This document shows, in pieces, positions 1 through 7,175 of a DNA stretch of 32,707 nucleotides. Every line of letters begins with the position of its first letter. Within the stretch, counting starts at the first letter, position 1. Both the position numbers and the translations under genes were made by a program. A model generated the notes under the pieces. That model was not told where the DNA came from. It was given only the letters and a program-made list of their open reading frames with translations, and did no database searches. This stretch comes from Deltaproteobacteria bacterium (GTDB lineage Bacteria; Desulfobacterota; Dissulfuribacteria; Dissulfuribacterales; QOAL01), in contig WFZZ01000085.1 of the NCBI GenBank assembly GCA_015489315.1, positions 1 to 32,707 on the forward strand. The letters are read 5' to 3'.

Positions 1-1013
1 ATATCTGCCATTTCCTCTGAGAATTTTGAAAACGCACTTAGCACCATTTCCTTTGCTTTATTCCATGTTACTTCCCTATCAGGAAGCCAGGGAAGGGGGG
101 CATAACGGTCATAATCATAAAGCTCATCAAGGCCAAGAAGCCTTTTCTTTAAAAGGTAGTAGCGTTCAACAATGTCATATCTTTTGGTGGACGCAGAGAT
201 GAGGGCTTCAACTGTCTCGTCTTCAAGTTCATTTGAAAGGTTCATGGAGCTAATCCAGGAGGGATATTTCCTGATTCTATCTTCAATCATTTTGTCTGCA
301 AGGACCGTATTAAATGTATGGGTAAGGACAAGAAGGTCATCCCTTAACCCCTCTGTAAGCTCTAGACTTGCAGCCTTTCTCTTTTCCCTGTCAGGAAGAT
401 AAAGGTCCTTTAATACCTCCTCCTGGGTGCGTTTTTTGGGCCCATAACGCTGAAAGGAAAGGACCTTGTCAAAAAGGTTTACCCAGCTTGACCTTCCCAC
501 CGGGCTTATCTCCACAAGAAGCTGTTCTTCTTTTTCCGACAATAAATGGGGTCTATAGCGCCTTAAGGACCTTAGATAATGCCCATAGTGAGAAAGAACA
601 TTTTCAGAAAGAAGTTTTTGGGCCTTGTCGTCAGGAAGATTTGCCCATTCAAGCTCAAAAAATACAAGCTCTTTGGATATCTGGCTTACGGCTTCCTTTA
701 TCCGTTGTAAAAATGCGCAAGTCTTGGGATCTTCAGTATTTGTAGAAAAGTTTAGATATGAAAATGCACCTATCTTTCCAAGCCGTTCAGACAAAAGCTC
801 AATGGCCTTTACAAGCTCAAAAAGCCCATCTGAATCAAGATCCTTGATCCTTCCTGCATACTGCTTCCTTATCTCTTGTGCCTTTTTCTGGCAATCGCCA
901 AGTTCGGTATCTATCTTTGGATCATCAATTGACTCAAAAAGGTCCCTTAGGTTCCAAAGGACATGTCTTGTGCCAAGCCTTTCATTGATATCTTTACCCA
1001 TCTCCATCTCCAT
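1..1013 (-). CDS. pepF: M3-family oligoendopeptidase F-like peptidase, N-terminal part (truncated by window edge)
   Basis: My own minus-strand translation (not in the ORF track because it has no stop in the window): MEMEMGKDINERLGTRHVLWNLRDLFESIDD...RYYLLKKRLLGLDELYDYDRYAPLPWLPDREVTWNKAKEMVLSAFSKFSEEMAD. The DRYAPL region and the VLSAFSKFSEEMA ending are typical of PepF/M3 proteins. The catalytic HEXXH lies outside the window. Confidence 0.85.
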   Translation of the reverse strand, partial: MEMEMGKDINERLGTRHVLWNLRDLFESIDDPKIDTELGDCQKKAQEIRKQYAGRIKDLDSDGLFELVKAIELLSERLGKIGAFSYLNFSTNTEDPKTCAFLQRIKEAVSQISKELVFFELEWANLPDDKAQKLLSENVLSHYGHYLRSLRRYRPHLLSEKEEQLLVEISPVGRSSWVNLFDKVLSFQRYGPKKRTQEEVLKDLYLPDREKRKAASLELTEGLRDDLLVLTHTFNTVLADKMIEDRIRKYPSWISSMNLSNELEDETVEALISASTKRYDIVERYYLLKKRLLGLDELYDYDRYAPLPWLPDREVTWNKAKEMVLSAFSKFSEEMAD

Positions 1014-1032
1014 CTCCTCTCCATTTTTTGAT

Positions 1033-1431
1033 TTATGGTAAGGTCTTTTCTATTATCCTGTCACTTCCCCTTTCCTTATATCGTATCTTACATTTTATTT
1101 TTGAAAGGGTCTTTTTTTCAATTGCTTCAAAGAACTCAACCTTTATCCTTTTTTTACCGTGTGAAAAGCCCTTTAAGAGCCACTTGGCCTCTCCCTTTTG
1201 GGGAATGACTTGTGAAATTTTAGGCTCTGCACCTTTAATTTGAAGGTCCTTGGGGTAATTAATCAAAAGGATCATGGTCTTTGGAGAAGTTCCCTTTGTT
1301 TTAAGTGTTATGGAAATGGCATTTTTACCAGTCAATTCCATTCTTCCTTCAATTTCACAAAGGGCAGTGCCAATAAAAAATAAAAGAAAAAAAGCAACGA
1401 AGGTAGAAATATATGGCCCTTTTCTTTTCAT
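1033..1431 (-). CDS. small secreted protein, possibly Ig-like beta-sandwich; paralogous to the ectodomain of the upstream HTH protein
   Basis: 132 aa ORF with N-terminal signal-like hydrophobic stretch (STFVAFFLLFFIGTALC). Start overlaps the stop of the upstream gene by 4 nt. Confidence 0.7.
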   Translation of the reverse strand: MKRKGPYISTFVAFFLLFFIGTALCEIEGRMELTGKNAISITLKTKGTSPKTMILLINYPKDLQIKGAEPKISQVIPQKGEAKWLLKGFSHGKKRIKVEFFEAIEKKTLSKIKCKIRYKERGSDRIIEKTLP

Positions 1432-2378
1432 TTTAAATCCCCTTTTCCCTTGATATCTGATCCAGGCAAAAAACGCCCTATTTTTTTGTCAAAGTGATAT
1501 CCTCCTTTAGCCCAAAGCTCTTCTACCTGCTCTAAAATACCCTTTAGGCCAGAAACACCAGAGAGGAGGTCATAGGCATCAAGTATCTCCTCATCCTCTA
1601 TTTGTCTGTTACAGTTTTTGTCTGCCCAGTGGCATTTATCAATTAAAAGGTGACTGTCCCCAGAGGTTTCAATGGAAATGGCTTGGTTAGATTTAATGGT
1701 TATCTTTCCTCGAAACCTTAAGACCTTCTTTTTTATACTTTTTTTTAGTTGGCAGATATAGACAAATTTTTTTCGTCCAACTTCTCCTTGGTGTAACCAT
1801 TTTAATTTACCTGGCCTTTTGGAAGAACTTTTTGGAACAGCCTTTGTTATTAAAAGGCTTCTTGGCGTATCTTCACTAACTAAAAGGGCTATATTTGTCC
1901 TTGGATGAATTGATATATTTAAGACAACTGGGAATTTTGCATAGGGCCAGCACCTTTCCGGAAGTATCCTTTGGGCTGATATGGAAAGCTCTCCCTTTGT
2001 CTGGGAGTAAGATAGATAAAATCCCAGAAGGGCCCCTAAAATAAAACCAACAACTAGTAGAGATAGACTTTTCCAGGACCAGGGTCTTTTTCTTATCTCA
2101 CTTTCTTGGATATCTTTATTTTCTTGGTTTTCTTCATGAACTTTTTTTTCGAGGATGTCTTCAAGGCTTACGCCAAGGGTTTCTGCAAGCTTTATGGCAT
2201 TTTCTCGCTTTATGCTAGGGTATCTTTTGTTTTCCCACCTCGAAATAGTATCAGTAGTGACTCCAACAACAGTTGCCACATAGAGTTGAGTAAGTCCCCT
2301 TTCCTCCCTGATCTTTTTAACCCTATGGCCATCAAGGCTTACTGTGGCAGAGTTTTGGTTTAGAGCCATTTCGAGCAA
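1428..2378 (-). CDS. membrane-anchored XRE/HTH transcriptional regulator with extracytoplasmic Ig-like and dockerin/EF-hand-like C-terminus
   Basis: 316 aa; N-terminal HTH_XRE (VKKIREERGLTQLYVATVVGVTTDTISRWENKRYPSIKRENAIKLAETLGVSLEDIL), single TM (SLSLLVVGFILGALLGFYLSY), C-terminal DKNCNRQIEDEE calcium-loop-like motif. Confidence 0.8.
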   Translation of the reverse strand: MLEMALNQNSATVSLDGHRVKKIREERGLTQLYVATVVGVTTDTISRWENKRYPSIKRENAIKLAETLGVSLEDILEKKVHEENQENKDIQESEIRKRPWSWKSLSLLVVGFILGALLGFYLSYSQTKGELSISAQRILPERCWPYAKFPVVLNISIHPRTNIALLVSEDTPRSLLITKAVPKSSSKRPGKLKWLHQGEVGRKKFVYICQLKKSIKKKVLRFRGKITIKSNQAISIETSGDSHLLIDKCHWADKNCNRQIEDEEILDAYDLLSGVSGLKGILEQVEELWAKGGYHFDKKIGRFLPGSDIKGKGDLK

Positions 2379-2536
2379 ATTTTAACCTATTGAAATTAAA
2401 GATATTTTAACCGACATGGCCTACATCTAGTCGTCATATCACTGTATCTATAGGCATTTAACCCGATGTCCATTGTTTTATCAAATTTTTAAGCCTATGG
2501 TCAAATCAAAAGTAATATCAAAAAGGAGGAAAAATT

Positions 2537-3046
2537 ATGAAGAGAAAAGAAATGAAAAGAATGGAAGAAAAGAAGGTAATTCCAAGGATCAGAAAAGGTG
2601 TTTTGGGTGTTGTTCTGTCAGGTCTTTTAATGGCAGGTTCTGGAGCAGTTTTGGCAAAAGATTCAAACTCAACCTCTAAAATTCCTGATGTCATAAACAT
2701 AAATACTCAAAAGGCCTGTCCTGATCTGGAAGGAATAGGCAAGGATAAAAAGAGTGTTGAAGGATTTACGCATAAGGCACACATTCAGTTTTTGCAAAAG
2801 GAAGAAAAAAATGCCTTTGTATGCGCCACTTGCCATAAAGGAGCAAAGACAGAAGAAGAGATTATTAAAAGTGATAAGTGCAAGAGGTTGTCAGATGAAT
2901 TTAAGGAAGTGGGTGGTGCATCCCATTTCATGAAGTACTTCCATGACAGTTGCAAAAACTGCCATAAAAGCCGCAAAAAAGAGGGCAAGGCCACAGGACC
3001 AGTTTCCTGTAAGGGTTGCCATGCTAGAAAAGGAGGTGAAAAATAA
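2537..3046 (+). CDS. periplasmic multiheme (three CXXCH) class III-like cytochrome c
   Basis: 169 aa; signal peptide; CATCH, CKNCH and CKGCH motifs plus candidate distal His ligands (FTHKAH, SHFMKYFH). Strong RBS aaaggagg at about 2520-2528. Confidence 0.85.
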   Translation: MKRKEMKRMEEKKVIPRIRKGVLGVVLSGLLMAGSGAVLAKDSNSTSKIPDVININTQKACPDLEGIGKDKKSVEGFTHKAHIQFLQKEEKNAFVCATCHKGAKTEEEIIKSDKCKRLSDEFKEVGGASHFMKYFHDSCKNCHKSRKKEGKATGPVSCKGCHARKGGEK

Positions 3047-3531
3047 TGAAAAGGTCTAAAAAGACAAGTTTAGGATATATTACGCTTTTTGTTTCACTTT
3101 TTCTTGTTTGCCTTTTATCTGCAAACGTCTTTGCTGGAAGCAAGGTAAGGGGTGAGGTGTCTGATGTAATTAATGATAAGGCAACTTGTGAGAAAAATGA
3201 GGATTTAAAGGCAAAAGGCCTTTGTGAGATTTTGTATCAAGGTGAAAAGGGCCCTTCTTCCATAATAATTTTAGGAAAAAAGGAGATATCCCTAGAAGAA
3301 GGAGACCCAATCATCCTTAAATCAAAAAAGAAGGGAAAGACAACTGCCAAACTGATTGGTGAAGTAGGGAAAATTGATAAAGAAAAGATCAAGGAGTGCA
3401 AGGAAATAATAATATGGAAGACAAAAGAAAGGCTTTTTTTCATTGAGCCTTCAAAGGAGTTTACCCTTAATAAAGGTGATATTGTCCGTATGAAGGTAAA
3501 AAGGAAGGTTCAAAAGGTGGAAGGTTGTTAA
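3046..3531 (+). CDS. hypothetical secreted protein, likely co-transcribed with the cytochrome
   Basis: 161 aa; signal-peptide-like N-terminus; start overlaps the last base of the cytochrome gene; no recognised family. Confidence 0.65.
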   Translation: MKRSKKTSLGYITLFVSLFLVCLLSANVFAGSKVRGEVSDVINDKATCEKNEDLKAKGLCEILYQGEKGPSSIIILGKKEISLEEGDPIILKSKKKGKTTAKLIGEVGKIDKEKIKECKEIIIWKTKERLFFIEPSKEFTLNKGDIVRMKVKRKVQKVEGC

Positions 3532-3568
3532 AAAAGGGCTGGTATAAAGTGGCTAGCAGGTGTCTTTT

Positions 3569-3594
3569 GGGGGCTTTATGCCCCCTTTTTTATT
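3569..3594 (+). terminator. Rho-independent terminator after the cytochrome operon
   Basis: GGGGGC-TTTAT-GCCCCC perfect 6-bp stem followed by TTTTTTATTT. Confidence 0.85.
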
Positions 3595-4774
3595 TCTCTT
3601 TAATGGAAATCGAGCCTATAAAGGCTCTTATGGTCCTAATTGAAGGAGAAAATCCGCTTTTTTCGTATTTTGGAAGTTCCCTTTGAAGGATTTCAATCTG
3701 TTTCTTTAGACCCTTTACAGTCTGGTCGCAATCCCATAAATAATCAGGAACATCCTTTAGGACCTTTAATTTAACTTCAAGGTCAATGATATATTTTTGA
3801 TCATGGCTTAGACCCTGATAAAAGTATTTTAGTTCATCCTTATTAACGCACAATAAGTCCTTTGTAAGCCTTCCAATGAAGCCAACTCCTGTCCCGTTTT
3901 TAAATGAAATCTTTTCAAATAGGATGGAAAAATCATTTAGTCCCGGTCTTGGAGGAAGGATGTCCACAGGGGCCCTTAAATAAATTCTGTCTCCTTTTAA
4001 TGCCCGTTTGAGCCTTTCAACTGCAATTTTTACAGTTAAATCCCCTTCCCTAAGCCACATATCAAGAAATTCCTTTAAGGGGATTACTCTTAAAATGATT
4101 GTTTTATCCATTGAAAAAAATAGACAGTGGGAAGGGCAGGGGGTCTTCCCCTTTTTGCCATGAGAAGAAAATGATACCCTCGGAACCACTCTCTTAATAA
4201 GCCTTTTCCCAATAATTTTTTCATTTAATGATATTTCATCTGGGAAAATGGGTAGGGTGCTCAAATGAATTGGATTTAGCTTTTTCCCCCTTATTTCATA
4301 TACCCTTAAAATCCTTTTGGTCGGACAGCAAAGGGGCTCATCCTTTTTATGTTCAATAAGGCCAAGATAGATACGGCCATGATTCTGCAAGGAAAGGTAC
4401 CTGACTTTGACTCTGTCACCAAGGTCCTTATAGCAAAGAGGTTTCCAGATATTTTTCTCATTTTTTAAAATGAAAAGCCTCTTATAAACCCCACTGCCCC
4501 CAAGATTATAAAAAAGGACCACAGCCGCTATCTTTTGACCACCCCAATCTGTTATCTCATAGACTGGTTCAATTCCTGCAATTATCCCTTTTTCTTTAAG
4601 CTCCCAGTCCTTTAACGTTATTGTACCATCCTTTATTTCCTTTAATGGTAAGGTAAGGCTTTTAAAGGGAAAAGCCTCTGAAAAGGAAGATGATGTTAAC
4701 AGGAAAAAATCATTTAAAACAATAAAAATCATAGAGAAAAGAAGAAATCTTAAGAGTCGTCCATTCTCTTTCAT
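3590..4774 (-). CDS. hypothetical exported protein
   Basis: 394 aa with N-terminal hydrophobic segment and secreted-type character; no family recognised. Confidence 0.65.
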   Translation of the reverse strand: MKENGRLLRFLLFSMIFIVLNDFFLLTSSSFSEAFPFKSLTLPLKEIKDGTITLKDWELKEKGIIAGIEPVYEITDWGGQKIAAVVLFYNLGGSGVYKRLFILKNEKNIWKPLCYKDLGDRVKVRYLSLQNHGRIYLGLIEHKKDEPLCCPTKRILRVYEIRGKKLNPIHLSTLPIFPDEISLNEKIIGKRLIKRVVPRVSFSSHGKKGKTPCPSHCLFFSMDKTIILRVIPLKEFLDMWLREGDLTVKIAVERLKRALKGDRIYLRAPVDILPPRPGLNDFSILFEKISFKNGTGVGFIGRLTKDLLCVNKDELKYFYQGLSHDQKYIIDLEVKLKVLKDVPDYLWDCDQTVKGLKKQIEILQRELPKYEKSGFSPSIRTIRAFIGSISIKEK

Positions 4775-4914
4775 ATTTAATCTCCAAAATTTTTTGAGGA
4801 ACTTACATCAGCCAGTGGAGAAATTAAAGTCATATTGACTTTTTTGGAATATTGACTTCATCCTTGTTGCAATCTTTTTTAAACCACTTAAAATAAGACT
4901 TGTCTTTTCAAACA

Positions 4915-5000
4915 GCCCGGGTGGTGGAACTGGTAGACACAAGGGACTTAAAATCCCTTGGGGCTTTGTCCCCGTGCGAGTTCGAGTCTCGCCCCGGGCA
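4915..5000 (+). tRNA. tRNA-Leu (anticodon UAA)
   Basis: Acceptor GCCCGGG/CCCGGGC, anticodon arm AGGGA-CTTAAAA-TCCCT, long class II variable arm, T arm GCGAGTTCGAGTCTCGC. CCA not encoded. Confidence 0.95.
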
Positions 5001-5009
5001 ATATCTTTT

Positions 5010-5876
5010 TCATCCCAGACAGATCAAAAATACTCCGCAAACCATAAGAGATGCACCAAAAAGTCTGTTTAAAAGGCCTGGTTCTTTAAAAAATATACAG
5101 CCTATCAAGACCCCAAAAAGGGCACTCATCCTCTTTACTGCAATCATCAAGGCCGCAGGAGCAAGGCTAATTGCCCACATATGGGTTATCACCATTAAGG
5201 ATTGGGTAATTCCAACAAGGATTACGCCTTTTGTGGATTTTTTTACAATTTCGACAGGATTTATCTTAAAAAGGAAAGACAAAATAAAGGTTGAAAAAAG
5301 TCCATGGGCAATAAAGTAGAAGCTTGCAAAGAAGATGGGGTTTGAGTGCAAAATGGCAAGTTTTCCAAGGACAGATGTAATTGAATAAATAAAGGCCACA
5401 AATAGCATGAGTATCGAACCCTTTTCTTTTATCATCGCCCTAAAAGGTCCAAAAAGCCCTGAACTCAAACTTGGTAGATAAAGGGTGTAGCTGCCAATAA
5501 CTATTAGGAGAATTCCAGCGATTCCATTTAGGTTCAGGTGTTCATTTAGAATAATTGCCCCTGTTAAGATCATAAATGCAGGCGTAAAGGCAAGAAATGG
5601 AATTGTTAACGAAAGGGGAGATATTCTTAATGCCTTCATGTATAGGATAAGGGCCAAGGTTTCTAGGGGAAGCAATATGAAAAGGGTTTTCCAAAAGGTA
5701 TGGTCTAGAGCCGGAAAACCCTTAAGTACCAGCAGTGGAGCTAGAAAAAGGACTGGGGCAATGACACGTCCAATAGCCATCTTAATGGTGCCAAGTGGCC
5801 TTAAATAGGCCTTTGTAAGGGCATCGCTAGTTGCAGTAAAAAGTGCAGTTCCAAGGGCAATAGGTAACCAATACAT
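5010..5876 (-). CDS. DMT superfamily (EamA) transporter
   Basis: 288 aa, about 10 hydrophobic segments, EamA-like duplicated architecture. Confidence 0.8.
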   Translation of the reverse strand: MYWLPIALGTALFTATSDALTKAYLRPLGTIKMAIGRVIAPVLFLAPLLVLKGFPALDHTFWKTLFILLPLETLALILYMKALRISPLSLTIPFLAFTPAFMILTGAIILNEHLNLNGIAGILLIVIGSYTLYLPSLSSGLFGPFRAMIKEKGSILMLFVAFIYSITSVLGKLAILHSNPIFFASFYFIAHGLFSTFILSFLFKINPVEIVKKSTKGVILVGITQSLMVITHMWAISLAPAALMIAVKRMSALFGVLIGCIFFKEPGLLNRLFGASLMVCGVFLICLG

Positions 5877-6015
5877 TGCACAATTTTTAAATTTTCCAAA
5901 AATTATGTTATTAAAAATTCAAAGTAGTCCTAATCCTTAAGTAATCCAAATTATCTTCCGTTTATTAAATAAGAGCAATTAATTTCCCTGGCAGTATATT
6001 CGGAGGATATTAGTC

Positions 6016-7167
6016 ATGTCTTCAAACAATGTGGTTTTTCTTAAAGTATTGGAATGGTTTGATCAGACAGGCAATGAAGTATGTCACAGGCTTCCACAGG
6101 AAGGGTCAGGGGAATTCAAGCTTGGGGCTCAGGCAATAGTAAGGCAAAATCAGGCAGCCGTTTTCTATTCCCAAGGGGTTGCATGTGATGCCCTGGGGCC
6201 TGGAAGGCACACCATCTCTACCTTAAATATTCCCATTCTCACAAAGCTTCTGTCACTCCCTTGGGGATTTACTAGCCCAATTAGGGCAGAGATATATTTC
6301 GTAAATTTAAAAATATTTACCAATCTTAAATGGGGGACAAGAGATCCTGTGGCCTTTAGGGACAAGGAACTAGGGCTCATAAGGCTTAGAGCCCATGGGA
6401 TATTCAACATTCAAATTAGCCAGCCTGTACTTTTTGTAAATTCTCTAGTAGGGACAAGGCCCTCCTTTTGGATAGAAGAACTTGAAGACTTCTTAAGTCA
6501 GGTAATTGTCTCAAGATTAAATGATTACCTTGGTGAGAACCTTGAAACACTGTTTGATCTGCCTCAAAATTATGCTGAATTTGCAAGTGGACTTTCAAAA
6601 GAATTAACTAAGGACTTTTCATCCTATGGGATTTCCTTAAAGGACCTTTTTATAAATGCAATAACTCCTCCAGCAGATGTCCAAAGTGCAATAGATGACA
6701 GAACAAGACTTGAACTTCTTGGAAATAACCTTAAGGGCCTTATGAAAATGAAGGCTGCAATGGCCCTTGAAAATGCATCTCAAGGTGAGGGACTGGCCCA
6801 GGGAGGTATAGGCATGGGCCTTGGTCTCATGATTCCAGGACTTTTGAGCTCTACTAATCTTTTTGATAAAGGTTTATCGGGAACAAGTGTTGAAAATTTG
6901 CCGCCCTCAAAGGAAAAGGGGCAAAGATGCCCTGAATGTGGTTTTTTTATGGACCCTGCTTCCAGGTTTTGCCCAAACTGTGGCCATCAGATACTGGTGT
7001 TTAGAAGATGTTCAAATTGTGGAAAGAATCTCACTCCCAAGGCTAAATTTTGCCCTTATTGCGGAACACCGGCTGGTAGCGAACCACTTCCAAAAATATG
7101 CCCTCATTGCAATACAAAAAATCTGCCACAGGCCAGATTTTGCAATAACTGCGGAAAACGCCTATAG
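6016..7167 (+). CDS. SPFH/Band-7 domain protein with three C-terminal zinc ribbons
   Basis: 383 aa; N-terminal SPFH-like region (GSGEFKLGAQAIVRQNQAAVFYSQGVACDALGPGRHTISTLNIPIL), six C-terminal CXXC half-motifs (CPEC, CPNC, CSNC, CPYC, CPHC, CNNC). RBS cggagga upstream. Confidence 0.9.
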   Translation: MSSNNVVFLKVLEWFDQTGNEVCHRLPQEGSGEFKLGAQAIVRQNQAAVFYSQGVACDALGPGRHTISTLNIPILTKLLSLPWGFTSPIRAEIYFVNLKIFTNLKWGTRDPVAFRDKELGLIRLRAHGIFNIQISQPVLFVNSLVGTRPSFWIEELEDFLSQVIVSRLNDYLGENLETLFDLPQNYAEFASGLSKELTKDFSSYGISLKDLFINAITPPADVQSAIDDRTRLELLGNNLKGLMKMKAAMALENASQGEGLAQGGIGMGLGLMIPGLLSSTNLFDKGLSGTSVENLPPSKEKGQRCPECGFFMDPASRFCPNCGHQILVFRRCSNCGKNLTPKAKFCPYCGTPAGSEPLPKICPHCNTKNLPQARFCNNCGKRL

Positions 7168-7175
7168 ACAGTGAT

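Noticed and set aside
172-1243. Plus-strand ORFs of 71-138 aa at the left edge
   Set aside because: They lie antisense to the PepF-like gene and the small secreted protein gene, which have clear family or signal-peptide features.
4900-5319. 139 aa plus-strand ORF
   Set aside because: Its start is translation of tRNA-Leu (VELVDTRDLKSLGALSPCEFESRPG) and the rest is antisense to the EamA transporter.
6863-7174. 103 aa plus-strand ORF
   Set aside because: Alternate frame of the zinc-ribbon region of the SPFH gene.
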